Below are positions 35,828-45,094 of a stretch of DNA of 54,605 bases, in pieces. The DNA comes from an uncultured Methanobrevibacter sp. (lineage in GTDB: Archaea > Methanobacteriota > Methanobacteria > Methanobacteriales > Methanobacteriaceae), in the NCBI RefSeq assembly GCF_905235195.1, contig NZ_CAJOKH010000027.1, positions 1-54,605 of the forward strand, read 5' to 3'. The position numbers and the translations under genes were made by a program. The notes under the pieces are model-generated. The model worked only from the letters and a program-made list of their open reading frames with translations, did no database searches and was not told the DNA's origin. Positions within the stretch are counted from its first letter, which is position 1, and every line of letters begins with the position of its first letter.

Positions 35828-36286
35828 TATAAAACCCTATTATCAAAGCTTCAAATATTAAATTAAAATGTTTTAAAATCAAAATTTTTAAAATGAATAA
35901 ATAAATAAATAATTTAAAACCATCTCTTCAAATACTATTAAATAAATTTTAATAGTAAAATTAAAAACTTTAAAAATAAATTATGTTAATTTATAAAAGT
36001 TTAAAATTAATTAATAATTATTTATACTCTCAATTTATATATATATTTATTTAAAATTATCTAAGTCTTTAAAAAAATTATGTGAGAATAGATTATTAAA
36101 TATAATTTTTAAGGCACTGCAAAAGGTATCTATAATAAAAATGTTTTATAATAGATTAAACTTAAATAATATCCAAATTGGAAATAAATAAAGAATATTA
36201 GATTATTTAAAACATTTATATATATAATTTATAAAAAAATAGATAAGATTTAAATATTATCATATATAATTTTAAAATAGATAAAA
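35828..36286. other. Divergent intergenic region with a likely trkH promoter
   Basis: ATATATAA at 36262-36269 is about 21 nt (centre) before the trkH ATG, and no Shine-Dalgarno sequence precedes that ATG. This fits a leaderless or nearly leaderless transcript. A second TATA-like run lies at about 36216-36228. The rest is AT-rich DNA without features. Confidence 0.45.
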
Positions 36287-37741
36287 ATGAAATATATAAA
36301 TTTTAATGACTGTAAAATCATTTTCCATTACCTTGGAAAAGTAATGCAAGCAGTAGGAGTTGCTTTTTTAATACCAATAATAATTGCAATCCTTTATAGA
36401 GAGTTTAATTGCATTTTTGGATTTATATTAGTCAGTATCTTTTCTTTAATACTTGGAACTATTTTTAATAAGATTCCGATTGTATCATCAAAAATGAGAT
36501 TGAAACACGCAATGATAATTTCTTCACTTGCATGGTTATGGGCAAGTATTTTAGGTAGTCTTTTAATGTTTATAATATTAAAACTCCCATTGATTGATGG
36601 AATCTTTGAAAATATGTCAATGTGGACCGGTACTGGATTAACTGTTTTTACAAATATTGAGGCTCTGCCAAAATCAATACTATTTTTAAGAAGTTTTGAA
36701 GGATGGTTAGGAGGTCTTGGAATTGTAATTATTGCAATTGGAATACTTATAAGATCAGGTAATGCAGCAAGCAAACTTTACAAGTCTGAAGCAAGAGAAG
36801 AGCGTATAAAACCAAGTATTGTAAATACCATGAACAAAACAATTGAAATCTATTTAATTTATACATTATTTGGAATTTTTTTGTATGTACTTGCAGGAAT
36901 GCCCTTATTTGATTCTGTAAACCTGTGTTTCTCCATGATATGTACTGGAGGAATGAGTATTAAAAATCAAAATATTGGTTTTTACCATAACAATATAATC
37001 TACATTATTAGCATGCTTATAATGATAATAGGTGCTATAAGTTTCCCAGTCCATTACAAAATATATTTTACAAAAGGAAAATCCTTAATTAGAGATATAC
37101 AATTTAAAACTATGATTTTTTTAATATTAGTAAGTTTAATTATAATTTACGGATTAACCAGAATAATGAATATTGATATTTTATTTACAATAATATCTGC
37201 TATCACCAGTACAGGAGCAAATACCGTTCCATCAAATATTATGATGAACTGGGCAAGAATAAACCTTTTAATTGTATTATTGCTTATGATTATTGGAGCT
37301 TCAAGTGGATCTACTGTAGGTGGAGTAAAAATTATCCGTGTTATAACTGTAATAAAATCATTGGGTCAAACTGTCATAGGAATTTTATCTCCAGAAGGAC
37401 GAAAATTCCCGGTTAAAATCCAAGGAAAATCAATTACAGATAAAGATACAAAAGAAGCAAGTTCTTACATTATCTTATATTTAATAATCATACTTTTAAG
37501 TTGGATTGTTTTAATGGGATATGGTTACAATGATTTCAACGCATTATTTGAGATTACATCTGCAATAGGTAACAGTGGTTTAAGTTCAGGTTTGACAAAT
37601 CCAGGATTACCAGTATTAGTTAAACTTGTATTAATTTTTGATATGTGGGTTGGAAGACTTGAAATAATACCAATATTAGTAAGTATTTACGGTCTTTACG
37701 ATTTAATAAAAATAAATAGAAAACACAAAAAGAATGTTTAA
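36287..37741 (+). CDS. trkH: TrkH family potassium uptake protein
   Basis: A 484-residue membrane protein of the Trk/Ktr/HKT superfamily, with four pseudo-repeats of helix-pore-helix. Filter-like loops are visible as TGTGLTVF, CTGGMSI, TSTGANTV and IGNSGLSSG, each with the key glycine. It imports K+, gated by the TrkA protein encoded 189 bp downstream on the same strand. No ribosome binding site is seen at the ATG (leaderless start likely). Common in methanogens as the main K+ uptake route. Confidence 0.93.
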   Translation: MKYINFNDCKIIFHYLGKVMQAVGVAFLIPIIIAILYREFNCIFGFILVSIFSLILGTIFNKIPIVSSKMRLKHAMIISSLAWLWASILGSLLMFIILKLPLIDGIFENMSMWTGTGLTVFTNIEALPKSILFLRSFEGWLGGLGIVIIAIGILIRSGNAASKLYKSEAREERIKPSIVNTMNKTIEIYLIYTLFGIFLYVLAGMPLFDSVNLCFSMICTGGMSIKNQNIGFYHNNIIYIISMLIMIIGAISFPVHYKIYFTKGKSLIRDIQFKTMIFLILVSLIIIYGLTRIMNIDILFTIISAITSTGANTVPSNIMMNWARINLLIVLLLMIIGASSGSTVGGVKIIRVITVIKSLGQTVIGILSPEGRKFPVKIQGKSITDKDTKEASSYIILYLIIILLSWIVLMGYGYNDFNALFEITSAIGNSGLSSGLTNPGLPVLVKLVLIFDMWVGRLEIIPILVSIYGLYDLIKINRKHKKNV

Positions 37742-37929
37742 AACAAATAAATATTAACAATACTGAAAAAGCCTAAATTCTTTTAATATTACTATTTTAA
37801 AAAAAAGAAAGTTTTAAAAAAAGATGTGAATAAAATTTTATACAAACTATTATATGTAAAATTATAATATATTTATAATATAAATTATAATAATTAAAAA
37901 ATAAATTTAATTTTGTAATAGGTGTTATT

Positions 37930-38577
37930 ATGTATGTAATTATTGTGGGTGGAGGGCGTGTAGGTCTTTCACTAGCATCTTTGCTTATAGATGACGGATA
38001 TGATATTACACTTTTAGAAAATAATGAAGTATTAGCTAGTAATGCATCAACAGAGTTAGATGCATTAGTAATATGTGGTAGTGGTACTGATATTAAAATT
38101 TTAGAAGAAGCAAATATTCAAGAAGCAGATTTCTTTGTTGCAACAACAGGTAATGATGAGACAAATTTACTTAGTTGTATTCTTGTAAGAGAATACGGAA
38201 TTCCAAAAATTATTTCACGTGTAAGTAATCCAGATTACGAAGAGGCATTTAAAAAAATAGGAATTGACGAAGTTATTAACCCAGAGCGAACTGCAGCAGG
38301 ATATTTAGAAAAAATTATTACAAGACCAAATGTTGCAGATTTAACTGCTTTTGGCCAAGGTGACGCTGAAATTCTAGATATGATTATTACAAATAACAAA
38401 GTAATTGGTAAACAAATATATGAAGTTTCACCTGATGACGATTATATTATTATTGCAACATATGAAGATGGAAAATTAGAAATTCCAAAACAAGATGACC
38501 TTTTAACAAAAGGTGAAAAAATTTCAATTCTTGTAAAAAGAGACGCAATAAAACGAACAGAAAGGAAATTTGAATAA
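37930..38577 (+). CDS. trkA: TrkA family potassium channel/transporter regulator (NAD-binding)
   Basis: A 215-residue cytoplasmic protein: RCK N-domain with the dinucleotide site [13 protein letters not shown] (residues 7-19) and an acidic strand end (LLEN), followed by an RCK C-domain (residues about 140-215, [20 protein letters not shown]). It forms a gating ring on TrkH and responds to NAD(H) or adenine nucleotides. GGTG 7 nt before the ATG. It follows trkH, and the 189 bp gap means it may have its own promoter as well. Confidence 0.93.
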   Translation: MYVIIVGGGRVGLSLASLLIDDGYDITLLENNEVLASNASTELDALVICGSGTDIKILEEANIQEADFFVATTGNDETNLLSCILVREYGIPKIISRVSNPDYEEAFKKIGIDEVINPERTAAGYLEKIITRPNVADLTAFGQGDAEILDMIITNNKVIGKQIYEVSPDDDYIIIATYEDGKLEIPKQDDLLTKGEKISILVKRDAIKRTERKFE

Positions 38578-38999
38578 TATTTACTTAGTACTTTTATTTA
38601 TTAAATTATTTATTTTATATTATTTAAATCATAAAGCCATTAATAATTTAGTTAAAATTTTTTAATGACTTTTTAAATTTTTTTATAATAAAATTTTAAA
38701 GTTCTTAAAACTTAGTTATTTTAAATAATGAAATTTTAAACCTTTTACTAACTATTTTTACGAAATAAAACTTTAAACTTTATAATAACTTACTTATTTT
38801 TACTAATAAAACATTAAAGTTTTTAATTATATATTTTTTAGCTTAATTATTGATTTGAATATATGAATTTTAATAAAAATCAGAATTTTATTAATCAAAT
38901 CTATTACAAATTTATTTTAATTAAATAAAGTTATAATAAAAAAATAGTTATTAAACACTTTAAATAATAATAATAATAATAAAAAAGTTTATAAAAAAG
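38578..38999. repeat. Intergenic region with about three degenerate 40 bp repeats
   Basis: Between 38693 and 38811 three related units can be aligned: they begin ATTTTAAAG/ATTTTAAAC/CTTTAAAC, continue with an AACTTA-like core and end in TATTTTTA with AATAAA. The copies start near 38693, 38733 and 38771. The rest of the gap between trkA and tRNA-Trp is plain AT-rich DNA. Confidence 0.4.
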
Positions 39000-39155
39000 T
39001 GGGGTCACAGGGATTTGAACCCCGATCCTGGGATTTCTCTTGTCTCAGTACTCCAATTGATCATCACTAGTATCAATTTATACTGTCAGACTACGCGTTA
39101 ATTTTCTTCAAAGACAACTGGAGTCCCAGATGATGCCAGGTTACACTATAACCCC
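39000..39155 (-). tRNA. tRNA-Trp (CCA), interrupted by an 83 nt intron
   Basis: Acceptor strands GGGGTTA and TGACCCC pair fully, with discriminator A. The D arm has GTAACCTGGC, the T arm CGGGGTTCAAATCCCTG. The anticodon stem is TGGGA / TCCCA and the loop begins CTCCA, giving anticodon CCA. Exon 1 is 39155-39118, the intron 39117-39035 and exon 2 39034-39000, spliced after position 37, the canonical archaeal site. The mature tRNA is 73 nt without CCA. It is transcribed on the same strand as the tRNA cluster 1 kb to the right. Confidence 0.93.
39035..39117 (-). ncRNA. Box C/D guide RNA inside the tRNA-Trp intron
   Basis: The intron ends pair as TTGTCT / AGACAA. Inside, in order, lie a box C-like TTGAAGA, box D' CTGA, box C' GTGATGA and box D CTGA. 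Upstream of box D, TTGGAGT is complementary to the anticodon loop; the fifth nucleotide before box D falls on C34, which predicts Cm34 of this tRNA. The same arrangement is known from haloarchaeal and other euryarchaeal tRNA-Trp introns. The D' guide (ending GCGTAGT) has no match that I can see in this tRNA. Confidence 0.8.
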
Positions 39156-39330
39156 ATACAATTAAATTGCCAATATATCTGACAACATGAAATATTATAT
39201 TATAAATAATATTTAAATGTTTGTATAAAATAAATAAATTTTGAATAAAGCTAAATAAATTATTTTTAAAATAAGGAATTTATATTAAAAATAGATGAAA
39301 TTAAGATAAAAACAATGATTATAAAGAAAA

Positions 39331-39741
39331 TTATTGGAATTTAACTTGTTTATCTAAACCAGTAATTTCATCAATTTCAAAACCATGTTCTAATGCATAG
39401 TTTTTTTCAACTTTATAATTATTTTTCTTAGTTCTTTCAATTTTATCTGGAGGTAAAAATAACCATTTAGTGTATTTGAACTTAACTCCTAAATAAGGGG
39501 ATGCACCAAAAATTTCACAAAATTCCACAAGAGCATCGATTTGAGGATAGTCAATATAAAGTTTATCTTTTATAGTGGTTTTAACTTCAATTGCAAGATA
39601 TAATTGACCATTTCCTGCAACAACATCTGGAAGTGGCCTTTTTGTTGCACCACCAGAAGCAGGAGCCCTCATAGCAGCAAAATTTCTATCCCATAATTTA
39701 TGTACTAAATCCCTTTCTTCAGCTGAACCTTTCTTAGGCAT
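39331..39741 (-). CDS. hjc: Archaeal Holliday junction resolvase Hjc
   Basis: A 136-residue nuclease that cuts four-way DNA junctions in recombination repair. The catalytic PD-(D/E)XK residues are E9, D39, E52 and K54, in SAEERDLVHKLW, LPDVVAGNG and LAIEVKTT; AAMRAPASGG is the signature of the family. Length is normal. It lies between tRNA-Trp and the tRNA cluster, all on the minus strand, as a single gene. Confidence 0.95.
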   Translation of the reverse strand: MPKKGSAEERDLVHKLWDRNFAAMRAPASGGATKRPLPDVVAGNGQLYLAIEVKTTIKDKLYIDYPQIDALVEFCEIFGASPYLGVKFKYTKWLFLPPDKIERTKKNNYKVEKNYALEHGFEIDEITGLDKQVKFQ

Positions 39742-40224
<483 letters not shown>

Positions 40225-40256
40225 AAGTGAAAAATATTAATATTTTAAGCAGATTA

Positions 40257-40339
40257 TGCGGGAGCAGGGATTCGAACCCTGGTAGACCTGCGTCAACAGG
40301 TCCTAAGCCTGTCCCCTTTGGCCGCTCGGGCACCCCCGC
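40257..40339 (-). tRNA. tRNA-Leu (TAG)
   Basis: Class II tRNA with a long variable arm. Acceptor GCGGGGG / CTCCCGC, discriminator A, D arm CCGAGCGGCC, anticodon stem ACAGG / CCTGT with loop CTTAGGA (anticodon TAG, reads CTA/CTG), T arm CAGGGTTCGAATCCCTG. Confidence 0.95.
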
Positions 40340-40387
40340 ATCGGAAAAAAAGAGACAATCCCCTTAAAAATCAACATAAAATAAAAA

Positions 40388-40462
40388 TGCTCCGTTCGGG
40401 ATTCGAACCCGAGTCTCCGGCTCGAAAGGCCAGAATGATTGGCCGGACTACACCAACGGAGC
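40388..40462 (-). tRNA. tRNA-Glu (TTC)
   Basis: Acceptor GCTCCGT / ACGGAGC, discriminator A, anticodon loop CTTTCGA (TTC), T arm CTCGGGTTCGAATCCCGA. In Methanobacteriales this tRNA also serves tetrapyrrole synthesis and the GatDE pathway is for Gln; here it is only one of five clustered tRNAs. Confidence 0.95.
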
Positions 40463-40494
40463 ATGTGAAAAAAGAACTTATTAAAATTTTGTAA

Positions 40495-40568
40495 TGGGCC
40501 CAATGGGGTTCGAACCCATGACCTTCCGGTTATGAGCCGGACGCTCTACCTGGCTAAGCTATGGGCCC
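40495..40568 (-). tRNA. tRNA with CAT anticodon (elongator Met or Ile2)
   Basis: Acceptor GGGCCCA / TGGGCCC, discriminator A, anticodon stem CCGG pairs around CTCATAA (anticodon CAT), T arm CATGGGTTCGAACCCCATT. It lacks the AGC-type acceptor of the initiator. CAT occurs in elongator tRNA-Met and in tRNA-Ile2, whose C34 is changed to agmatidine in archaea; I cannot decide between them from this sequence alone. Confidence 0.9.
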
Positions 40569-40572
40569 AAAG

Positions 40573-40645
<73 letters not shown>

Positions 40646-40740
40646 ATAGGAAAAAACCCATCTCAACCAAGTAACATAACCGCACATCCAAAGATGTCAA
40701 TTACAAAACTTCAAAGACATAATGATTTATGATTGCATAG

Positions 40741-40753
40741 TATATAAAGGTTT
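40741..40753 (-). promoter_or_regulatory. Archaeal promoter (BRE/TATA) of the tRNA cluster
   Basis: On the minus strand CAAAACC is followed by TTTATATA (40748-40741), a near-ideal BRE plus TATA box. Transcription should begin about 25 nt downstream, near 40720, leaving about 75 nt before the first tRNA. That leader is far richer in G/C than other intergenic DNA here and contains a perfect stem ACATC-TTTG-GATGT. The remaining 40754-41196 is AT-rich DNA without features. Confidence 0.65.
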
Positions 40754-41196
40754 TGTTAAACAACAAAATTTAATAAAAAACTCGTGTTAATACAATATTT
40801 AATAACTATAATAACTTAGAATATTATCATATATAAAGATTTAGAAATTGAAATTTTAAAATAAAAATAAATCATAAAAATCTTAAATAAAGATAAATAT
40901 TGAATTAAATTAAAATTTAATTCATTATAATGAATATTAAACAAAAATATAAATTTTTAGAATTAATTTTGCTAAAAAAAGAAAATATTTTTTTATGGAT
41001 TTTTATTGGAAATTTATAATTTTAAAAAATATAAAAATAAAAAAATATTGAAAAAAAATATTAAAAAAATATTATAAAAAATTAAAAGGAAATAATTACA
41101 ATTTATTAAATTTAATTAATAAAAAAAATTAAAAGATAAAATAATTAAAATAAAAATAATAATTAAAGAAAATGAAAATAAAAAAATTAAGATAAT

Positions 41197-42198
41197 ATGA
41201 ATAATAAGAAAATAGATAGTTCAAATGTGTTAGATTTAATTAAAAAAGCAAATGAAATAAGTCTTAAAAATCATTCAAACACAATTAGTCTTGAAAGAGC
41301 AATATTTCTATCTTGGTATTGTGATAAGGGAGATTGTGCATTTTGCTATATGAGCACACAAAAAGAAAAAATTCAGGACCCTACTAAAGCAAAAAGAAGA
41401 ATTCCAAATATATTAGCTGAAGCTGAAATGTGTAAAAGGTTAGATTGGAATATAGAATTTTTATCTGGAGGGTATGAAAGCTTTAAAAATGATGAAATTA
41501 GAGACATTGCTTCTAATATTAAAGATATTACTGGTCAAAAGGTCTGGCTTAATACAGGAATTACAAATGAATTAGATATTTTTGGTAATGAAATTAATGG
41601 AATTACTGGTGCTGTTGAAACAGCAACCCCCTTATTACATGATAAATTATGTCCAAGTAAACCTTTAGAAGATATTAGTGAAATGTTAGATAAGTCTAAA
41701 AGCTTAAATTTTAAAAATGCAATTACCATCATATTAGGTCTTGGTGAAACCCTTGATGATTTAGACTATTTAATCCAATATATTAAAGATCATAAAATTG
41801 ATAGAGTAATATTTTATTCTCTTAATCCTCATAAAGATACTATTTTTTCAAATTCCACACAACCGGCATCCCTTTATTATGCTGAAGTTGTCTCAACAAT
41901 TAGAATACAATTTCCAAAAATTGAAATAATATGTGGAACATGGACTGATAATTTAGCAAATATTGGTATTTTAATATTAAGTGGAGCTAATGGTATAACT
42001 AAATTTCCTCTTTTTAAAATGTTTGGAACTAAATATGGTAAACGAGTCGAAGAAGAGATAAAATGGAGTGGAAGAAATATCAAAGGTACATTTACAGATA
42101 AAGACAAATTAGGACCTGAAAAAAGCCAATATGACGTGAAATTAGATAAATATATTAAAAGATATATTAATGAATCATTAAAAAATAAATATGATTAA
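41197..42198 (+). CDS. Radical SAM protein (BioB-like)
   Basis: A 333-residue enzyme with a 4Fe-4S/SAM motif CDKGDCAFC, that is CX4CX2C, a slightly unusual spacing (classical CX3CX2C; HmdB CX5CX2C). After it come FLSGGYESF (the GGE-like SAM motif), a TIM-barrel with ITGAVETATPLLHDKLCP and ILGLGETLDDL, as in the BioB/HydE/PylB group. The reaction is unknown; a methanogen cofactor pathway is possible. No Shine-Dalgarno sequence precedes the ATG. It stands upstream of gatB with a 330 bp gap. Confidence 0.82.
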   Translation: MNNKKIDSSNVLDLIKKANEISLKNHSNTISLERAIFLSWYCDKGDCAFCYMSTQKEKIQDPTKAKRRIPNILAEAEMCKRLDWNIEFLSGGYESFKNDEIRDIASNIKDITGQKVWLNTGITNELDIFGNEINGITGAVETATPLLHDKLCPSKPLEDISEMLDKSKSLNFKNAITIILGLGETLDDLDYLIQYIKDHKIDRVIFYSLNPHKDTIFSNSTQPASLYYAEVVSTIRIQFPKIEIICGTWTDNLANIGILILSGANGITKFPLFKMFGTKYGKRVEEEIKWSGRNIKGTFTDKDKLGPEKSQYDVKLDKYIKRYINESLKNKYD

Positions 42199-42519
42199 AA
42201 AAAAAAGATAATATTAGTAAAAAAAATGATTACTATTTAATTTTTAAAATTATAATCCTAATTTTTTTAAATATAAAATATATGATAAAATCAAAACATA
42301 TAATCTAAAAACCAATTAAAAATACTTTGTTTTGAAAATAAAGAACTTTTAATTTAAAATTTCAATATTACTAAGGTTTCTATATTAATATAATTTATTT
42401 TAAAATATCTTAAGAAATATTTATTAATAAAATAAAATAAAAGTTAACTATAATATAAGAATTAAAATCTTCTAAATTCAAATTTATAAAAAGATTATTA
42501 AAATATCCAAAAAAGTTTT
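42199..42519. other. AT-rich intergenic region upstream of gatB
   Basis: Contains no frame, stem or repeat that I would support. Its right end leads into the gatB ribosome site. Confidence 0.45.
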
Positions 42520-42534
42520 GGAGGAATTACTATT
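42520..42534 (+). promoter_or_regulatory. Ribosome binding site pointing to an ATT start (gatB)
   Basis: GGAGG (42520-42524), then AATTACT, then ATT (42532-42534): spacing 7 nt. The in-frame ATG at 42541 is 16 nt from GGAGG, too far for normal pairing. Frame ATT-ATT-AAT-ATG continues directly into the conserved N-terminus. Confidence 0.5.
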
Positions 42535-43896
42535 ATTAATATGAAATGTGGACTTGAAATTCACGTACAACTTGAAACTGAATCAAAGTTATTCTGTAAT
42601 TGTCCAACTAATTATAAAGAAGCACCGGCAAATACTAATATTTGCCCAGTATGCTTAAATCAACCTGGAGCTAAACCATTTCCAACCAATGAAAAGGCTT
42701 TAGAAAATGCCTTAATGATTTCATTAATGTTAAACTGTAATATTGAAAAAGATATAGCTTATTTTATGAGGAAACATTATGATTATCCAGATTTACCTTC
42801 AGGTTATCAGAGAACTTCTATTCCAATTGGATATGAAGGAGAATTAAATGGTATAAGAATAAGAGAAATACATATGGAAGAAGATCCAGGTCAATTCAAA
42901 CCTGATAAAGGTATTGTGGATTTTAATCGTTCAGGAATTCCATTAATTGAGATTGTTACAGAACCAGATATTCACTCTCCAGAAGAAGCTCGTAACTTCT
43001 TAAATCAATTAATCAGAGTTTTAGAATATAGTGGAGGAGCTCGTGGTGAAGGTACTATGAGAGCTGATGTAAATGTTTCCATTGAAGGAGGAAACAGAGT
43101 GGAAATGAAAAACATCAACTCTATTAAAGGTGCATTCAAAGCATTAAAATTCGAAGTAATAAGACAAAAAAATCTTATGAAAAGAGGTATGGAAATTAAA
43201 CAAGAAACCAGAGCTTACCTTGAATCACAAATGATTACCGTATCCATGAGATCAAAAGAAAATGCTGATGATTATAGGTTTATACCAGACCCCGATTTAC
43301 CACCTATGGAAATATATGATGAACAAGTTGTTGAAATTTCAAAAACCATGCCAGAAGCTCCTCATAATAAAGCAAAAAGATTTATAGCAGATTATAATCT
43401 TGATGAGGAAACTGCAACAACCTTAACTTCAGAACTTGATTTAGCTGATGCATTTGAAGAAGTTGCAATTAAAGTTGATCCTGTATTTGCAGGTTACTGG
43501 ATGAAAGATGAACTTAAAAGAGTTTTAACCTATAATAAATTTGATTTTTCAAACAGTGGAATTTCAACTGACGATATAATTGAAATTATAAACCTGCTTA
43601 AAAATAATGAAATTACAACAAAAGCTGGTCAAAGAATTGTAGAAAAAATGCCTAATAATGAAAAATCACCTAAAGAAATTGGTGAAGAATTAGGTTTAAT
43701 CGGTATTGTTCAAGAAGATGCGGTTTTAGAAGCTGCAAAACAAGCAATTGATGAAAATCCAAAAGCAGTTACTGATTATAAAGAAGGTCAGAAAAATTCA
43801 ATTAACTTTTTAGTTGGACAGGTGATGAGACTTACAAAAGGTAAAGCTGATCCTAGTGAAACTGTAAAAATCTTAAAAAGCTTAATAGATGAATAA
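42532..43896 (+). CDS. gatB: Asp-tRNA(Asn)/Glu-tRNA(Gln) amidotransferase subunit B
   Basis: The kinase and tRNA-binding subunit of GatCAB, which in archaea of this kind makes Asn-tRNA(Asn) from Asp-tRNA. MKCGLEIHVQLETESKLFC, CPVCLNQPGAKP, RKHYDYPDLPSGYQ, EEDPGQFKPDKGIVDFNRSGIPLIEIV and GEGTMRADVNVSI are intact, as is the helical YqeY-like tail (VGQVMRLTKGKADP). 451 residues from ATG 42541, 454 from the better placed ATT 42532. The CBS-ParB gene follows 15 bp later and hisE after that, a probable operon. gatA and gatC are outside the window. Confidence 0.95.
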   Translation: MINMKCGLEIHVQLETESKLFCNCPTNYKEAPANTNICPVCLNQPGAKPFPTNEKALENALMISLMLNCNIEKDIAYFMRKHYDYPDLPSGYQRTSIPIGYEGELNGIRIREIHMEEDPGQFKPDKGIVDFNRSGIPLIEIVTEPDIHSPEEARNFLNQLIRVLEYSGGARGEGTMRADVNVSIEGGNRVEMKNINSIKGAFKALKFEVIRQKNLMKRGMEIKQETRAYLESQMITVSMRSKENADDYRFIPDPDLPPMEIYDEQVVEISKTMPEAPHNKAKRFIADYNLDEETATTLTSELDLADAFEEVAIKVDPVFAGYWMKDELKRVLTYNKFDFSNSGISTDDIIEIINLLKNNEITTKAGQRIVEKMPNNEKSPKEIGEELGLIGIVQEDAVLEAAKQAIDENPKAVTDYKEGQKNSINFLVGQVMRLTKGKADPSETVKILKSLIDE

Positions 43897-43911
43897 AAGG
43901 AGGTTTGTTTA

Positions 43912-44733
43912 ATGTCAAAAAAAGCATTGGTTAAAGATTACATGACAAGTAAGGTTATAAGTATAAAAAAAAATACTAAATGTTCAGATGTTATACAAAC
44001 TATGAAAGATACTGGACACGATGGTTTTCCAGTTGTTGATGACGATGGATTTATTGTTGGAATTGTTACAACATTTGATTTACTTCTTAAAGACTGGAGC
44101 GAAACTATTAATGAAATTATGTCTGTAGACGTAGTTATTGCAAGAGAAGATATGGCATTAAATGATGCATCTAGAGTAATGTTTAGACAAGGAATCTCTC
44201 GTATGCCAGTAACTGATAAAGATGGAAAATTAACTGGATTTTTAACCAATACAGATATTGTAAGATCACATATTGAAAGATCCACACCAAATAAAGTCAG
44301 TTCTTTTAAAGATACATTAGAACAATTGTATGATGTTGATGCAAAAATAAAGCAAATGAAAGTCCCAGTTGAAAAAATCAGACCGACACAAGATAGAATC
44401 TATGCTGATGAGTTAGATGGAAGGACATATGAACTTAAAAGAGGATTAGCAGAACCTGCAATTGTAGTGCATACAGGAGAACGTTGGATTTTAATTGATG
44501 GGCATCACAGAGCAGTGGCATCTGTTAAAATTGGATGTGAAACTATTGACTCCTATGTAATAGAACTTAATAAGGAAATTAAGTTAGGTGTTGAAAGAAC
44601 TGCAGATAAAAGTGGAATCAAAACACTTAATGACATACACATTATAGATGATGACCAACACCCATTAATTGCCATTACTGAAAGTATTAAAAAAAGTAAA
44701 GATAAAAAAATTGTAGGTAAAAAAATTAACTAG
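43912..44733 (+). CDS. Two CBS domains fused to a ParB-like domain
   Basis: A 273-residue protein. Residues 1-120 are two CBS domains (GIVTTFDLL; GFLTNTDIV), an adenylate or SAM sensor. Residues about 138-215 are a ParB/sulfiredoxin-like domain: VPVEKIRPTQDRIYADELDG, LAEPAIVVHTGERWILIDGHHRAVAS, where the DGHHRA motif matches the nucleotide-binding GxxRR-type box of ParB N-domains. No ParB DNA-binding helix-turn-helix domain is evident. The combination is conserved in methanogens and annotated as partition-like, but a CTP- or ATP-dependent kinase or nuclease role is equally possible. GGAGG is 8 nt before the ATG. It sits between gatB and hisE. Confidence 0.85.
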   Translation: MSKKALVKDYMTSKVISIKKNTKCSDVIQTMKDTGHDGFPVVDDDGFIVGIVTTFDLLLKDWSETINEIMSVDVVIAREDMALNDASRVMFRQGISRMPVTDKDGKLTGFLTNTDIVRSHIERSTPNKVSSFKDTLEQLYDVDAKIKQMKVPVEKIRPTQDRIYADELDGRTYELKRGLAEPAIVVHTGERWILIDGHHRAVASVKIGCETIDSYVIELNKEIKLGVERTADKSGIKTLNDIHIIDDDQHPLIAITESIKKSKDKKIVGKKIN

Positions 44734-44742
44734 AGGCCTTAA

Positions 44743-45033
44743 ATGACTGATGATAAAATCTTAAGAGAAGTATATGAAACACTTGAATCAAGAAGAGATA
44801 ATCCTATTGATTCCTATACTTCCAATATTATGCAAGACAGTTCTAAAAAAGCTGAAGATAAAATTTTAGAAAAAGTTGCTGAAGAATGTGGTGAATTTAT
44901 AATTGCTTCTAAAAATAATGAAGAGATTGTTTGGGAAGCAAGTGATTTAATATTCCACACTTTACTTTTACTTGTCTATAAAAATGTAAAATTCGATGAA
45001 ATTTTAGAAGAATTTGAAAAACGTAGACACTAA
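44743..45033 (+). CDS. hisE: Phosphoribosyl-ATP diphosphatase
   Basis: A 96-residue all-helical enzyme of the MazG/HisE superfamily, which hydrolyses PR-ATP to PR-AMP in histidine synthesis. The metal-binding EEXXE-type residues are [12 protein letters not shown] and [16 protein letters not shown] (the EASDL box). Length is normal. GAGG lies 6 nt before the ATG, 9 bp after the previous stop, so it is cotranscribed with gatB and the CBS-ParB gene. Other his genes are not in the window. Confidence 0.93.
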   Translation: MTDDKILREVYETLESRRDNPIDSYTSNIMQDSSKKAEDKILEKVAEECGEFIIASKNNEEIVWEASDLIFHTLLLLVYKNVKFDEILEEFEKRRH

Positions 45034-45048
45034 AACTTTTTACCTTAA

Positions 45049-45077
45049 TTTAATTCATTTTAATAAATGAATTTAAA
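45049..45077. terminator. Bidirectional hairpin terminator between hisE and the GNAT gene
   Basis: TTTAATTCATTT (45049-45060), loop TAAT, then AAATGAATTTAAA (45065-45077) form a stem with one bulge, between two convergent genes 61 bp apart. Confidence 0.5.
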
Positions 45078-45094
45078 GAATTTAAAAAAAAGAA

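Noticed and set aside
36394-36774. 126-residue minus-strand frame inside trkH
   Set aside because: Shadow of the conserved TrkH coding sequence, no ribosome site.
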